NCBI RefSeq assembly: GCF_025971955.1
Contig: NZ_JAPDMX010000024.1
Location: forward strand, 208,311-272,310
Direction: 5' to 3'
DNA length: 64,000 bases
Source: Shewanella subflava
Lineage (GTDB): Bacteria > Pseudomonadota > Gammaproteobacteria > Enterobacterales > Shewanellaceae
The translations under genes and the position numbers were made by a program. The notes under the pieces were generated by a model. The model was not told the origin of the DNA. It saw nothing but the letters and a program-made list of their open reading frames with translations, and searched no databases. Of this stretch, positions 9,674 to 19,852 are shown piece after piece (position 1 is the stretch's first letter; each line of letters opens with the position of its first letter).

Positions 9674-10240
9674 TTATTTTAAGCGCTTTACTCGAGTGGT
9701 CGAATTACGATCATCAGTGCCGAGTAAGAATGAACTTAATGCGCCTTTTTCAATATAAATTGTTTGGCCCTTATTGATTTTAAAGCGATCGCTTTCAGTT
9801 TGTTTCCATACCTGACCGTTGTTTAACGTGATGATAAAAGCGCCGTAGGGATCTTTACTCACTTCTGCGACTTCAAAGTATAGCTTACCGACTTCCTCTT
9901 CGATGGTTTTTTGTAAACCAAAAGCTGCAGCAGGATCTTGCGCAGTATTGCTTACTACAGGAGTTGTGTTGTTTACAACGGGTGTTGGGGCAACTGCTGG
10001 AGTTGCGACAGTAGGAGTTGCGGCCGTTGATTGCACTGCAACCGCGGGTAATGTTACGGCTACAGCGTGGCCATTTTGATTAGCTTGCTGTACTTTTTCA
10101 GCTAAAGCATCATAACAAATTAGGCGGTCAAGCTTATCGCTTTTAACCGCACAAATTGAAAGTTGTTGTTCTAATCCAGTATTTGCTTGAGCAGTCGTCG
10201 ATGCCAGTATAAGGGCTGTAGCAATCCAAGTTAAGCGCAT
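9674..10240 (-). CDS. Exported protein of unknown function between tatC and tatD
   Basis: 188 residues. A signal peptide ends near TTAQANT. Residues 28-50 contain CAVKSDKLDRLICYDALA, a two-cysteine pattern also seen at the N-terminus of type VI accessory VasI-like and related periplasmic proteins. A low-complexity Ala/Thr/Pro/Val linker follows (about 60-105), then a compact beta-rich domain (about 110-188: FEVAEVSKDPYGAFIITLNNGQVWKQ). Function not recognised. The gene lies in the tat operon, 45 bp after tatC and 7 bp before tatD. Confidence 0.7.
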   Translation of the reverse strand: MRLTWIATALILASTTAQANTGLEQQLSICAVKSDKLDRLICYDALAEKVQQANQNGHAVAVTLPAVAVQSTAATPTVATPAVAPTPVVNNTTPVVSNTAQDPAAAFGLQKTIEEEVGKLYFEVAEVSKDPYGAFIITLNNGQVWKQTESDRFKINKGQTIYIEKGALSSFLLGTDDRNSTTRVKRLK

Positions 10241-10285
10241 GATTTATTCCTTGTTATTATTAACTAATCACTGATGCATTAAGGA

Positions 10286-11041
10286 TTAGTTATGGGTGTG
10301 CTCGTTGTCCGGCACATCTTCTTCGTCATCTTTGGGTGTATACAATTTAGCCGCTAACAAACCACCTTCAAACAGCAGTAGCATAGGGATGGCTAGCATA
10401 GTTTGGGAGATGATATCAGGAGGAGTAAGCAACATGCCAATAACAAATGCACCTACAACAATATATGGACGTTTTTCTTTCAATTCAGCTGGTGTAGTTA
10501 CCCCTGCCCAACACAGTAATACTACAGCGACTGGGATTTCAAATGCTAAACCAAAGGCGAAAAACAGTTTTAAAATAAAACTTAAATAACTGCTGATATC
10601 GGTTGCGACTTGCACGCCTTCAGGCGCAACGCTGGTAAAAAAGCCAAATACCACAGGAAACACAACGTAATAAGCAAACGCGATACCTAAGTAAAACAAA
10701 AAGGTACTACTGGCTAATAACGGCAAAACTAAGCGTTTTTCATGCTTGTATAAGCCGGGGGCCACAAAAGACCAAATTTGAAACAGCACATAAGGTATTG
10801 CGACAAAAAATGATAGCACTAATGTGAGTTTAAACGGCGCAAAAAACGGGGCAGCAACATCGGTTGCAATCATGCTACCCGTTTCAGGCAAAGACTGCAT
10901 TAGCGGTAGCGCGATGTAATGATAGATATCGTTAGCCCAATATACTGTGGCAATAAAAACCAGTAAAACACTGCCGATTGCTTTAAGTAATTTGGTGCGT
11001 AATTCTAGCAAATGGCTAATAAGCGGTTGCTGCTGCGACAT
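10286..11041 (-). CDS. tatC: Sec-independent (Tat) translocase subunit TatC
   Basis: Core receptor of the twin-arginine translocase in the inner membrane. 251 residues with six hydrophobic segments. The N-terminal signature [15 protein letters not shown] and the first periplasmic loop with [13 protein letters not shown] are characteristic. It lies 3 bp after tatB in the order tatA-tatB-tatC. Likely substrates include cofactor-bearing respiratory enzymes. Confidence 0.97.
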   Translation of the reverse strand: MSQQQPLISHLLELRTKLLKAIGSVLLVFIATVYWANDIYHYIALPLMQSLPETGSMIATDVAAPFFAPFKLTLVLSFFVAIPYVLFQIWSFVAPGLYKHEKRLVLPLLASSTFLFYLGIAFAYYVVFPVVFGFFTSVAPEGVQVATDISSYLSFILKLFFAFGLAFEIPVAVVLLCWAGVTTPAELKEKRPYIVVGAFVIGMLLTPPDIISQTMLAIPMLLLFEGGLLAAKLYTPKDDEEDVPDNEHTHN

Positions 11042-11044
11042 GAA

Positions 11045-11464
11045 TTATCCGTTGGATTTAGTTGAACTAGAGTTGCTAGTATCTGATAAAGATTTAGCGG
11101 CCTCATCGGCAGGTGTGTCTACTGCTGGTGCAGTGGGTGCAGATGATTGCGTCGGGTTATTGTCTTCAACCTGATAAGGGCGATTAACCGACTGGGCTGC
11201 TTGTTTTAGCTCATCGATGGACTGCTGTAATTCAGGTGATAAATTTGATAAACCTTTGCTTTCGGCTTTTTTCAAGTCGGCATGCAATTGTTCAATCTTA
11301 AGCTCTTGCTCAAGTTCATCTTTCACTGAATTTGCCATGCGTTTTATGGCACGGATCCATCCTGTAATTGAACGTACTGCAACAGGTAGACGTTCAGGGC
11401 CGAGAACAACCAGCCCTAAAATACCTATTAGCAGCAGCTCCATAAAGCCGATACCGTCAAACAT
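11045..11464 (-). CDS. tatB: Tat translocase subunit TatB
   Basis: 139 residues. The N-terminal membrane helix [22 protein letters not shown] is followed by a GPERLP hinge and an amphipathic helix, which is the TatB signature. The charged, Ser/Thr/Pro-rich tail after about residue 95 is poorly conserved in the family. It sits 6 bp after tatA and 3 bp before tatC. Confidence 0.95.
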   Translation of the reverse strand: MFDGIGFMELLLIGILGLVVLGPERLPVAVRSITGWIRAIKRMANSVKDELEQELKIEQLHADLKKAESKGLSNLSPELQQSIDELKQAAQSVNRPYQVEDNNPTQSSAPTAPAVDTPADEAAKSLSDTSNSSSTKSNG

Positions 11465-11470
11465 AATAAA

Positions 11471-11710
11471 TTACGCCTGTTCTTTGTCCTTAGACTCAGG
11501 TTTCTTTTCAGTCGCCTGCTGTGAGGTTTGTGCTGTTTGCACAGTGGTATCTTCTAATGATTTCTTTTCATCTTCAGATGACATGGCATTTTTAAACCCT
11601 TTTACCGCACCGCCTAAATCACCACCTAATGAACGGAGCTTTTTAGTACCGAATAATAGAATAACGATAAGCGCTATGATTAAAAGCTGCCAAATACTGA
11701 TGCCGCCCAT
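11471..11710 (-). CDS. tatA: Tat translocase pore subunit TatA
   Basis: 79 residues. Single N-terminal membrane helix ([20 protein letters not shown]), the [21 protein letters not shown] hinge and amphipathic helix, then a charged tail. GAGG lies upstream of the ATG. First gene of tatABC, starting 106 bp after ubiB. Confidence 0.95.
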   Translation of the reverse strand: MGGISIWQLLIIALIVILLFGTKKLRSLGGDLGGAVKGFKNAMSSEDEKKSLEDTTVQTAQTSQQATEKKPESKDKEQA

Positions 11711-11816
11711 GGGATTTCCTCTTTAATATAAATGGTGTTTTGTTGCACAAAACTTAAAAAACCATAATAAGGTCAATTTATTTAAGTATTATGAACTTCT
11801 AATAAATTAGTGCTAG

Positions 11817-13466
11817 CTAAAATTTACGATTTTTTGGCCTAGATCGCCATCCTGCTATCCATAAAATACTGCCAGCACAGATACAAGTGTAAGCGGGCCA
11901 TAGTGTAGCGCTTTGATTGAATAATATTGTGCCACAGATCAACAAAACGGCAGAAGTGATAAGCAAGTAGTTACTTTTGTGAGATTTTTGTTGGTAACGC
12001 AAGTACTTATCAAGCATTTGTTGTTGAGTGCCTAATAATTTACGACCAATTTTAAGGTTGTCATAAATTAATTCAGGCAATTCAGGTAGCATATCAGCCC
12101 AGTAGGGGGCATTAGTTTTAACTTTATTAAACATAGCCTTATGGCCAACCTGTTCTGCCATCCAGTTTTCTAAAAATGGCTTAGCAGTTTGCCACAAATC
12201 AAGTTGGGGGTATAACTGTCTGCCTAAGCCTTCAATATACAATAAGGTTTTTTCAAGCAATACCAGTTGAGGTTGCACCACTATGTCAAAGTGACGGGCG
12301 GTTCTAAACAGTTCTAATAACACATGGCCAAATGAGATTTCATCAAGGGGTTTATTGAACATAGGCTCACAAACCACTTTTACAGCTTGTTCAAATGCCA
12401 ATACGTCAGTGTGTTCAGATACCCACCCCGATTCAATGTAAAGCTGGGCAATTTTATGGTAATCGCGATTAAAAAATGCCAAAAAGTTTTCAGCAAGATA
12501 GCGTTTATCTATCTCGGTTAAGGTGCCCATAATGCCGCAGTCTAAACCAATGTAATAAGGGTTTTCTGGGTGTTCAGTGCTAATAAAAATATTGCCAGGG
12601 TGCATGTCAGCATGGAAAAAGTTATCCCTGAACACCTGAGTAAAAAATAGCTCAACTCCGCGTTCGGCAAGTAATTTAAAGTTAGTGCCTTGGGCACGAA
12701 GCGCTGCCGTGTCGGAGACGGGAATACCATATACACGTTCCATCACCATGAGGCGTTGATAACAATGTTCTTCATATACATAAGGAACATAAAGTGCATC
12801 TGAATCTAAAAAGTTGTTTCTTAGTTTTGTGGCGTTTAACGCTTCTAGTTTAAGGTTAAGCTCACCCAAAATCGTGGTGCGATAATCATCAATCACTTCG
12901 GCAGGGCGCAGGCGGTTACCTTCACCGAGTAAGCGCTCCAATAGATTGGCGGTTTGTACCATAAGCTGTAAATCGGCATTGATGTTGGCTTCAACATTGG
13001 GGCGTAACACTTTTAACACCACTTCTTTGCCGTTTGATTTTAAAATAGCGGTATGCACCTGAGAAATTGAGGCGCTTGCAAGAGGCGTATCTTCAAAATC
13101 ATCAAAGAGGTTTTCTATGGGTTCGCCCAGGGCGGTTTCAATTGCTTCTCGAGCCAAGGCTGAGTCAAATGGCGGCACGCGATCTTGCAGCATTGCCAGT
13201 TGATATGCCCACTCGTCATCTAATAAATCTCGTCGAGTGGACAGCATCTGGCCTAATTTAATATAAACAGGCCCTAGCTCTTGCATGGCCAGCTTTAGGC
13301 GTTCAGCGGGCTTTTTGTCTTTATGGTGGTTGCGTAACCAGAAAAAACACATCCGCAATAATTTGAAGTACCAAGGCGTTTTGTGTCGTGGTAATAAATC
13401 ATCTAGGCCGAAGAGAAGTACGGTTTTAATGACATGGTAACCACGCCTGATACTAGCAACTGTCAT
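11817..13466 (-). CDS. ubiB: Ubiquinone biosynthesis protein UbiB (ABC1/ADCK-family kinase-like)
   Basis: Atypical kinase-like ATPase needed for ubiquinone production. 549 residues (E. coli 546). The KxGQ motif ([11 protein letters not shown]) that replaces the usual glycine-rich loop lies near residues 70-80. The Ala-rich loop ASASISQVH, the [11 protein letters not shown] catalytic segment and the LDCGIMGTL metal motif follow. Two C-terminal hydrophobic segments (about 500-540) anchor it in the membrane. The start overlaps the ubiJ stop by 4 bp (ATGA). Confidence 0.96.
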   Translation of the reverse strand: MTVASIRRGYHVIKTVLLFGLDDLLPRHKTPWYFKLLRMCFFWLRNHHKDKKPAERLKLAMQELGPVYIKLGQMLSTRRDLLDDEWAYQLAMLQDRVPPFDSALAREAIETALGEPIENLFDDFEDTPLASASISQVHTAILKSNGKEVVLKVLRPNVEANINADLQLMVQTANLLERLLGEGNRLRPAEVIDDYRTTILGELNLKLEALNATKLRNNFLDSDALYVPYVYEEHCYQRLMVMERVYGIPVSDTAALRAQGTNFKLLAERGVELFFTQVFRDNFFHADMHPGNIFISTEHPENPYYIGLDCGIMGTLTEIDKRYLAENFLAFFNRDYHKIAQLYIESGWVSEHTDVLAFEQAVKVVCEPMFNKPLDEISFGHVLLELFRTARHFDIVVQPQLVLLEKTLLYIEGLGRQLYPQLDLWQTAKPFLENWMAEQVGHKAMFNKVKTNAPYWADMLPELPELIYDNLKIGRKLLGTQQQMLDKYLRYQQKSHKSNYLLITSAVLLICGTILFNQSATLWPAYTCICAGSILWIAGWRSRPKNRKF

Positions 13467-14083
13467 GAGGGGAATTTTTCTCTTAATTTGGCAATTCGCG
13501 CAGCGATATTATCGGTTTGCGAAACAAGTTGTTCAAGGTTATCACGAAAATGCAGATAATCTATTTTATGCGGCGCTAGTCGATATTCTTCTGTGGTGAG
13601 TTGACCAATATGTGAACGGGTTTTTAACCATACTGATTTTATATCCTGCCCCAATTGTTGGGTAGTGGTCAGTAATTTATGGGTTGGAGCATCGCCAATA
13701 TAGCGAGATAAAGGTTCAGCAAAATCAAACTCAATATGCTGAATAAAATGGCTAAAGGTTTGGAGTAGCTGAATGTCACCATCAATACTGAGCTTATCCT
13801 GTTTGATAAGTTCAGTCAGGTTTGCGCCTTCGCGCAGTTTATTGAGGGTCGATGCATCGGCATGCACGGTGACCGCAACGTCACCCTCAAATTGACTCAT
13901 GACCTGAATGTTTTTAGCAAAAATAAAATACAGTGGCCAAGACAGTTGGGTGAGTTGAATACAGAACACTTTGCCGTGTAAATTTTTTAAACGGGCATAA
14001 TTTTGTTGTGCTTGCGGCGGCAGTTTAGCGAATGCTGTTTCGATGGCTGCGCAGGTTAACAAGGCAAAGTGATTCACGCGCAT
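13463..14083 (-). CDS. ubiJ: Ubiquinone biosynthesis accessory factor UbiJ (SCP2 domain)
   Basis: 206 residues. N-terminal SCP2-like lipid-binding domain (about 20-120, with [23 protein letters not shown]) and a C-terminal coiled-coil region (about 150-205). UbiJ helps assemble the soluble Ubi metabolon and binds ubiquinone intermediates (known for E. coli). The position between ubiE and ubiB is diagnostic. The start overlaps the ubiE stop by one base. Confidence 0.92.
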   Translation of the reverse strand: MRVNHFALLTCAAIETAFAKLPPQAQQNYARLKNLHGKVFCIQLTQLSWPLYFIFAKNIQVMSQFEGDVAVTVHADASTLNKLREGANLTELIKQDKLSIDGDIQLLQTFSHFIQHIEFDFAEPLSRYIGDAPTHKLLTTTQQLGQDIKSVWLKTRSHIGQLTTEEYRLAPHKIDYLHFRDNLEQLVSQTDNIAARIAKLREKFPS

Positions 14084-14838
14084 TAGAACTTATAACCTCT
14101 GTGTAGGGCGACAACACCGTCAGTCATGTTGGTGTAATCTACTTGTTCTAGCCCTGCATCGATCATCATTTGTTTCAGGGTTTCTTGATCAGGGTGCATA
14201 CGAATAGATTCCGCTAAGTATTCATAACTGTCAGCATCTTGGGTGATTAACGCGCCCATTTTGGGTAACACTTTAAAGCTATAAAGGTCATAGACTTTAC
14301 GCATTATTTCATGCTGAGGTTTAGAAAACTCAAGCACTAATAACTTACCACCTGGTTTCAATACGCGTTGCATTGAGCGCAATGCGGCATCTTTATCGGT
14401 AACGTTGCGTAAACCAAATGCGATGGTAATGATATCAAAGTGATTATCAGGAAACGGTAAGGCTTCGGCATTTGCTTGTACGTAACTTACGTTACTCACA
14501 ATGCCTTTATCGCGCAGTTTAGTTCGACCGACTTTTAACATAGAGTCATTAATGTCAGCTAAAATCACTTGGCCCGTTTCCCCAACGAGGTGAGAAAACT
14601 TAGCCGTTAAGTCACCAGTACCGCCGGCTAAATCTAACACTTTCATGCCGGGGCGTGCTGCGGCAACTTCAATCGTGTGACGTTTCCAGAAACGATGAAC
14701 GCCAAACGACATCACGTCGTTCATAATGTCATATTTTGCAGCAACAGAATGAAATACATCCGCAACGAGATCGGCTTTCTTTTCAGCCTCTACGGTTTTG
14801 TAGCCAAAGTGGGTGTTTTTTGATTCGCCCTCAGACAT
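14083..14838 (-). CDS. ubiE: Ubiquinone/menaquinone methyltransferase UbiE
   Basis: SAM-dependent C-methyltransferase acting in both ubiquinone and menaquinone pathways. 251 residues, as in E. coli. SAM motif I is [12 protein letters not shown] near residues 69-80. The UbiE signatures [18 protein letters not shown] and [16 protein letters not shown] are present. It is the first gene of the ubiE-ubiJ-ubiB run leading into tatABC. Menaquinone is required for anaerobic respiration in Shewanella. Confidence 0.97.
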   Translation of the reverse strand: MSEGESKNTHFGYKTVEAEKKADLVADVFHSVAAKYDIMNDVMSFGVHRFWKRHTIEVAAARPGMKVLDLAGGTGDLTAKFSHLVGETGQVILADINDSMLKVGRTKLRDKGIVSNVSYVQANAEALPFPDNHFDIITIAFGLRNVTDKDAALRSMQRVLKPGGKLLVLEFSKPQHEIMRKVYDLYSFKVLPKMGALITQDADSYEYLAESIRMHPDQETLKQMMIDAGLEQVDYTNMTDGVVALHRGYKF

Positions 14839-15007
14839 GGGTATATTCCTATAATGTGCGATAATGAATTGCTAGTTTATGCCATTGTTGTAACTTGCAA
14901 CATCACCTAAATGCGAGAGTGTGATAACAATCAAGCCGATAATATGTGATACGTAGCATTAACTTAATAAGACCACAGTGAAATCGTGGTGCCTATTTCG
15001 GCAAAGT

Positions 15008-15044
15008 AGAGCATAATTTTGCTCCGCATTAGAGCATAATTTTG
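15008..15044. repeat. 14-bp direct repeat upstream of ubiE
   Basis: AGAGCATAATTTTG occurs at 15008-15021 and again at 15031-15044, offset by 23 bp (about two helical turns). The first copy extends to GAGCATAATTTTGCTC, an imperfect palindrome. It lies in the 270-bp gap between ubiE and the ureohydrolase gene, about 170 bp upstream of the ubiE start. The same gap holds GTGGTCAACCAC (15070-15081). A binding site pair is possible but unproven. Confidence 0.45.
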
Positions 15045-15108
15045 GCATGAAAATCTACTCTGCCATGGTGGTCAACCACATAAATTGACTGATAGAGTCA
15101 GGCTTAGG

Positions 15109-16149
15109 TTAACTCAGTTTTGCTTTTCTGCCTTGTATGTAACTGTAAATTAGTTCGCTTATGCCCTGTCCCACATCTCGATATCCCGCACTAATACCAG
15201 CCTCGTGACAGGACGGCGCAGCTTCAGCTAAATGTAAGTAAGCACAATCACATTGTTTTGCGACGCGATACACATAGTGGCAGGCATCTAACAGCGGTAC
15301 GCCTGCAAAAGTGGATGCGCTACTTGGCATTTTTGCAATCGCATCCACATCCAACTCTAGCCCTACAGGCAGATTGGTATTGTTTAACTCTTTGCATATT
15401 TGGCTTAGCGCGCTATCTAAACTGATTTCACGACGAACCCAAATTTGTTGAAAACTGTGCCAGCTTGCCCCAAATAAGCTGAGTTGTTCCAACGTAGCTT
15501 CGCTGTTTTTCAGTTCGTGTAATCCTAAAATATGATAATGATCTAGCGCGCCATTAGCCGCAGCATAACTAAAACCATTGCCACTATGCCTGCCTTCACG
15601 AGGCCTAAAGTCGCTGTGCGGATCAAGGTTGACTGCCGCCAAAGGTTGATTGAATGTTTGCTTGGCAGCAGTCAGTAAACCAAAAGCATTGTTATGTCCG
15701 CCACCAATGACGATGGGCTCTAAGCCAGCAGCAAAAATTTGACCCATGTAGGTCATGACTTGACGGTCTAATTCTGCGGTAGCATGGCGTAAGCTTTCTG
15801 TATCGGCATTATCTGCGATTAAATTGTCAGGGCTAATAATGCCAACCACAAGGCATTGGCCCCCCTGACAAAAACGATTTGATTGTAAATTAGCAAATTG
15901 ACTGACGCTGGCGGTAAAAGCATCATCTGACCCCCCTCGGCCTAAATTCGCTCGAGGACCAATGTCTTCACTTATCCCAACAATGGCAAATTTCGCCCCT
16001 TGTGCAGCGGCATGCTCGAGCCCGATAGATATATCATTTGGTTTTTTTGAGGTGTTTTCTAATGTGAGAAATTGTTCACCGAGTTTTGTTTCGCCGTCTC
16101 GTTGGTTTACTAATGATGCGATATCAGCTTTATTAAATAGGGTTAGCAT
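15109..16149 (-). CDS. Ureohydrolase-family protein (formimidoylglutamase/arginase-like)
   Basis: 346 residues of the arginase/agmatinase/formimidoylglutamase fold. The binuclear manganese ligands can be read: His in IGGGHNNAFG, the DxHxD set in NLDPHSDFRP, and the last pair in LELDVDAIAK. The third motif departs from the usual SxDxDxxDP, and GGGHN resembles formimidoylglutamases more than arginases. No histidine-utilisation genes flank it, so the substrate is uncertain. ATG at 16149 has GAGGT seven bases upstream. It lies after rraA with a strong terminator between, so it is probably transcribed separately. Confidence 0.7.
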   Translation of the reverse strand: MLTLFNKADIASLVNQRDGETKLGEQFLTLENTSKKPNDISIGLEHAAAQGAKFAIVGISEDIGPRANLGRGGSDDAFTASVSQFANLQSNRFCQGGQCLVVGIISPDNLIADNADTESLRHATAELDRQVMTYMGQIFAAGLEPIVIGGGHNNAFGLLTAAKQTFNQPLAAVNLDPHSDFRPREGRHSGNGFSYAAANGALDHYHILGLHELKNSEATLEQLSLFGASWHSFQQIWVRREISLDSALSQICKELNNTNLPVGLELDVDAIAKMPSSASTFAGVPLLDACHYVYRVAKQCDCAYLHLAEAAPSCHEAGISAGYRDVGQGISELIYSYIQGRKAKLS

Positions 16150-16181
16150 TGGAATACCTCAAAATTGCACTAAGCAGAGAC

Positions 16182-16208
16182 AAAAAAAGCCAGCAATGCT
16201 GGCTTTTT
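16182..16208 (-). terminator. Terminator of rraA
   Basis: Perfect hairpin AAAAAGCCAGCA-A-TGCTGGCTTTTT, 14 bp after the rraA stop, with T-runs on both strands. Confidence 0.85.
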
Positions 16209-16221
16209 ATTTATTTAAAAC

Positions 16222-16707
16222 TTAGTCGATATCTAATGGCTCTGGAGATAAAATTACGCCAGTATTATCGGCATAAATATGATCGCCAGGTAAGAAGGTT
16301 ACACCACCAAAGTTCACTGGAATTTCCACTTCGCCGACGCCATTGCTGTCTGCACCCACAGGAATTGAAGCAATGGCTTGAATACCGATATCAAGTTCTT
16401 CTAATGCATCAACATCGCGGACCGTACCGTAAATGATGATTCCTTCCCAGTTGTTAGCAACTGCTATTTCAGCAATACTGGCATCCAGTAATGCACGGCG
16501 TAATGAACCACCACCATCAACCAATAATACTTTGCCTTCGCCATCTTCTTGTAACGCTTCAGCAATTAAACCGTTATCTTCAAAGCATTTAATGGTGCTA
16601 ATTGAGCCGCCGAAAGAGCTGCAACCACCATAATTACTGAACATGGGTTCTACCACGTCTACCACATCGATATACATGTCGCACAGTTCTGAGGTGTTGT
16701 ATTCCAT
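16222..16707 (-). CDS. rraA: Regulator of RNase E activity RraA
   Basis: 161 residues, the family size. RraA binds RNase E and inhibits mRNA decay without binding RNA. Diagnostic segments: [21 protein letters not shown] at the N-terminus, [23 protein letters not shown], and the C-terminal [23 protein letters not shown] lies eight bases upstream of the ATG. It stands alone with its own terminator. Confidence 0.95.
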   Translation of the reverse strand: MEYNTSELCDMYIDVVDVVEPMFSNYGGCSSFGGSISTIKCFEDNGLIAEALQEDGEGKVLLVDGGGSLRRALLDASIAEIAVANNWEGIIIYGTVRDVDALEELDIGIQAIASIPVGADSNGVGEVEIPVNFGGVTFLPGDHIYADNTGVILSPEPLDID

Positions 16708-17103
16708 AGATAACTCCTAATGGCTGCAATAGGTTCATTGCACTAGTTTAATTGCTAATAAAGGCAAAGTTAAATGAATTATATGGGGTTTTTTTTAAAT
16801 TAAAAGCGTTATTCGTCACGACCTTGTTGCAAATCAAATCTGAATGATAATACTATATATAGAACGCAATGATTTGTATTGAGAACAATTGCTGATTTTG
16901 AAGTTTATTTACTTTAAAATTTAACTATTTATCCATCAACTATAGATCATGATCACTAAAATACGTTTATAAATTACTAACATAGCTAGCGAATTGTTAA
17001 CATATCAGTGGTTTTTAGGCATCAGATTATTTTATTTATTTGCTTTAGGGGCACGGATCCCTCGTTACGCTTAAGGATGGCAGAGAGCCTTAAAGAGGTT
17101 CTT
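16708..17103. other. AT-rich intergenic region upstream of a small membrane protein
   Basis: 396 bp, very AT-rich, between divergent rraA and the gene at 17104. I see no convincing ORF, repeat or operator; it presumably holds both promoters. An in-frame extension from 17008 into this region is poorly protein-like and is not taken as coding. Confidence 0.4.
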
Positions 17104-17358
17104 ATGGAAAGTACGAATATGATTGAAATATTAGGCTATGTTGCTTCTGTTATGGTCGCAATTTCGTTAATGATGAAAGATATCATCATGTTACGTTGGT
17201 TAAACTTTGTTGGCTGTGGTTTGTTTGCTGCCTACGGATATGCTATTGATGCATGGCCAGTTGCCGGAATGAATGCGTTTGTGGCGGGGATTAATATCTA
17301 TCACTTAGTGAAAATTTATCGCACTAAAGCCCCTGAAGTACAAGCCGCCTCTGTTTAA
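17104..17358 (+). CDS. Small inner-membrane protein (YgjV-like)
   Basis: 84 residues from ATG 17104, which has AGAGG seven bases upstream. Three hydrophobic segments are visible: IEILGYVASVMVAISLMM, LNFVGCGLFAAYGYAI and MNAFVAGINIYHLV. The pattern of short helices with a central Gly-rich segment recalls YgjV/PQ-loop-like small proteins; the transported or bound molecule is unknown. Monocistronic by spacing. Confidence 0.65.
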   Translation: MESTNMIEILGYVASVMVAISLMMKDIIMLRWLNFVGCGLFAAYGYAIDAWPVAGMNAFVAGINIYHLVKIYRTKAPEVQAASV

Positions 17359-17611
17359 GTGCTATTTAACCTCAGCCCGTGATACTCAGTCTATCTCTTA
17401 ACCCGGGTTGAGGTTATTTAATGTATTCAGCATTAATTGTTCACTTGAACAACTAAGACTGAATAATTTACCCCATTCTCTTTATCTCTTCTTTACGCCT
17501 TTTTTTACCTTGTCATAAAAGCTTCGAATAATTGTCACTTTGTATTCATTGGATCTGACTAATCTGCAATAGACAGAAAAAATGAGCGCATGGAGCGCGA
17601 CAGGAGTGGCA

Positions 17612-18121
17612 ATGAATTTGATTAACAAAGTCGATCAATACCTGTTTTATTGCATTATTGATTTTACACGTAAACAACGACTCTCAACCGCAGCCTTGAA
17701 CGTGTCCTCAACGGGTGATGGCCATTGGTATGTGTACATTTCAGTGACCATGCTGTTGATGCAGGCACAAGGGCAGCAGTTTTTTAATCTACTGCTACTC
17801 AGTTTTATCATCGAATTGCCGCTTTACCTAGTTTTTAAAAATGCAATTCGTCGTCAGCGTCCTTGTTATGCCTTGGTCGATTTCAATGGTCATTTTGAAC
17901 CATCGGATAAATTTAGCTTACCCTCTGGACATACAGCGGGTGCATTTGTTATGGCCAGTGTTATTCATATTTGCTTTCCTGTTTTGGCCCCTTTGGCTTA
18001 TTTATGGGCGCTAACAGTTGGCTTATCCCGTATCGCATTAGGTGTGCATTATCCGTTAGATATTGTTGCAGGTATGGGACTAGGCATAGGTTCGGTAATG
18101 TTAACTCAACGAATTGTGTAA
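17612..18121 (+). CDS. PAP2-superfamily membrane phosphatase
   Basis: 169 residues from ATG 17612, which has AGGAG just upstream; an earlier ATG at 17582 lacks a site. The three acid-phosphatase motifs are intact: KNAIRRQRP, LPSGHTAG and SRIALGVHYPLD. About five hydrophobic segments place the active site at the periplasmic face. Likely substrates are lipid phosphates such as phosphatidylglycerol phosphate or undecaprenyl pyrophosphate (family inference). The glycosyltransferase gene follows after 14 bp, so the pair is probably co-transcribed and may act on one envelope lipid. Confidence 0.85.
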   Translation: MNLINKVDQYLFYCIIDFTRKQRLSTAALNVSSTGDGHWYVYISVTMLLMQAQGQQFFNLLLLSFIIELPLYLVFKNAIRRQRPCYALVDFNGHFEPSDKFSLPSGHTAGAFVMASVIHICFPVLAPLAYLWALTVGLSRIALGVHYPLDIVAGMGLGIGSVMLTQRIV

Positions 18122-18135
18122 TAGGGATCAAAAAC

Positions 18136-19185
18136 ATGAAAATCCTATATGGGGTACAAGGCACAGGGAATGGCCACATTAGTCGCGCGCGAGTCATGGC
18201 CAAAGCAATGAAAAACAGAAACATTGAAGTTGATTTTTTATTTAGTGGCAGGCCAGAAGATCATTATTTTGATATGCAAGAGTTTGGTGATTATCAGGTG
18301 CGCAAAGGTTTATCATTTGTGACTGAAAGTGGCCGGATTAATATGCTTAAAACCGCGCAAAATAGTGTCAGAAGCTCAATATTCAATGAGGTAAAACAAT
18401 TGGATTTGCAGGGCTATGATCTGGTGCTAAATGATTTTGAGCCTATCACCGCCTGGGCGGCGAAGCAGCAAGGGGTAAAGTCCGTTTCAATTAGTCATCA
18501 AGCGGCATTGCAATACCCAGTACCTAAGCAAGGTGGCAGTTGGTTTGATGAGGTTATCCTTAATCATTTTGCCCCGGTAGATATTGCTTTAGGTTGTCAC
18601 TGGCATCACTTTGGTTTTCCTATTTTACCGCCATTTGTGGAAGTGGATGAGTCTTCAACGCAATTTTGCCATCAAATACTGGTATATCTACCATTCGAAA
18701 ATGCCGATGACATTGCAGCGTTTTTAACGCCGTTTGATGATTACCAATTTTTTGTTTACCACAGTGTCAAACCAATCAAGCCTTTGCCTGAACATATTCA
18801 ATGGCATGGTTTTAGCCGAGATGGCTTTAAGCAACATTTATCACATTGCGGCGGTGTGATGGCCAATGCAGGATTTGAACTGGCCAGTGAAGCAATGGCA
18901 TTAGGTAAAAAACTGTTGGTAAAACCCTTGCTAGGGCAGTTTGAGCAATCGGCAAATGTGGCAGCATTGGAATTACTTGCTGCAGCAGACAGTATGCAAA
19001 CATTAGATAGTGGCAAACTCACCCGTTGGTTAAAAGCGCCGTCACCAGAAGCGATCCATTATCCAAAAGTGGGAGATGCCTTAGTCGATTGGTTAACATT
19101 AGGTGATTGGCAACAGCCACAACACTTGTGTGATCAGCTATGGTCGCAGGTTGAATTACCGGAAAATTGGCGTAAACGTCAGTAA
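18136..19185 (+). CDS. Glycosyltransferase of the MJ1255/VC2487 family
   Basis: 349 residues from ATG 18136; the frame is open farther upstream but overlaps the PAP2 gene. The N-terminus MKILYGVQGTGNGHISRA is the MurG/GT-B-like nucleotide-binding loop that defines this conserved family. The C-terminal half carries HCGGVMANAGFELASEAMALGK, typical of the UDP-sugar donor site of GT-B enzymes. Acceptor and product are unknown. It is downstream of the PAP2 phosphatase and closed by a terminator. Confidence 0.8.
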   Translation: MKILYGVQGTGNGHISRARVMAKAMKNRNIEVDFLFSGRPEDHYFDMQEFGDYQVRKGLSFVTESGRINMLKTAQNSVRSSIFNEVKQLDLQGYDLVLNDFEPITAWAAKQQGVKSVSISHQAALQYPVPKQGGSWFDEVILNHFAPVDIALGCHWHHFGFPILPPFVEVDESSTQFCHQILVYLPFENADDIAAFLTPFDDYQFFVYHSVKPIKPLPEHIQWHGFSRDGFKQHLSHCGGVMANAGFELASEAMALGKKLLVKPLLGQFEQSANVAALELLAAADSMQTLDSGKLTRWLKAPSPEAIHYPKVGDALVDWLTLGDWQQPQHLCDQLWSQVELPENWRKRQ

Positions 19186-19204
19186 AATAGCGTTAGTGCA
19201 GATA

Positions 19205-19245
19205 AAAATAAGCCCCAAATGCATAACACTTAGGGCTTATTTTTT
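19205..19245. terminator. Bidirectional terminator between the glycosyltransferase gene and rsd
   Basis: Hairpin AAAATAAGCCC ... GGGCTTATTTT followed by T-run on the plus strand; the minus flank is A/T rich, so it can also end the rsd transcript. Confidence 0.8.
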
Positions 19246-19255
19246 GTATGGTGCT

Positions 19256-19723
19256 TTATGAATGACGGCTATGAAGAATTTCTATTAATTCATCTTCGTA
19301 CTCAAAACGAGACTCCATGGCTTGAGCAAGCTGCGCTAAATCTTTATCCAGTTGATAAAGCACTTTATCGTCCTCAGACTCAGTATATTTATCATTGAAA
19401 TCAAGCGCCGTATCGGTACTTTCACTGATTTTTGGTAGTAAGTTTTGTGCGGTGGCTTTACTGTCTTGCCCGTAAGTTGCACATTCACTAACGACACGGT
19501 CGTATACTTCAAAATGCCCCTCAGAGACATAATCAACCAGCTGAGCGCAAAACTCTTTCACATCTTTAATACTGGGTAAGCTTTTTTCTGCACGGGTAGA
19601 AGGAGCAAGGCCAGCGAGGGAGAAATATTGTATAAGCAATTTACGACGATGGGTTAACCATTGATCAATTAATTTATTGGCCCCACCCCAACGTTGTTCT
19701 GCTTTTTCGAGTTGTGTAAGCAT
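19256..19723 (-). CDS. rsd: Anti-sigma-70 factor Rsd
   Basis: 155 residues of the Rsd/AlgQ family, which bind RpoD region 4 and favour alternative sigma factors in stationary phase. The N-terminus LEKAEQRWGGANKLIDQWLTHRRKLL is highly characteristic, and the rest is helical with conserved EFCAQLVDYVSEGHFEVYD. The rsd-hemE neighbourhood is also found in E. coli (rsd, nudC, hemE). Confidence 0.92.
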   Translation of the reverse strand: MLTQLEKAEQRWGGANKLIDQWLTHRRKLLIQYFSLAGLAPSTRAEKSLPSIKDVKEFCAQLVDYVSEGHFEVYDRVVSECATYGQDSKATAQNLLPKISESTDTALDFNDKYTESEDDKVLYQLDKDLAQLAQAMESRFEYEDELIEILHSRHS

Positions 19724-19852
19724 GTTGATGCCCTTAACTTGCTACCTTACAATATTACCTACTGTATTGGACAAGTGCTCAATTGATCAACTGTTTTATG
19801 CTTTATTTATCAAAGGACAAACCAGCTTAATTTTATTCCGCTGGGATTTAAA

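Noticed and set aside
17008..17103. N-terminal extension of the small membrane protein
   Set aside because: The extra 32 residues are unlike protein in this family and the ATG at 17104 has a good ribosome-binding site.
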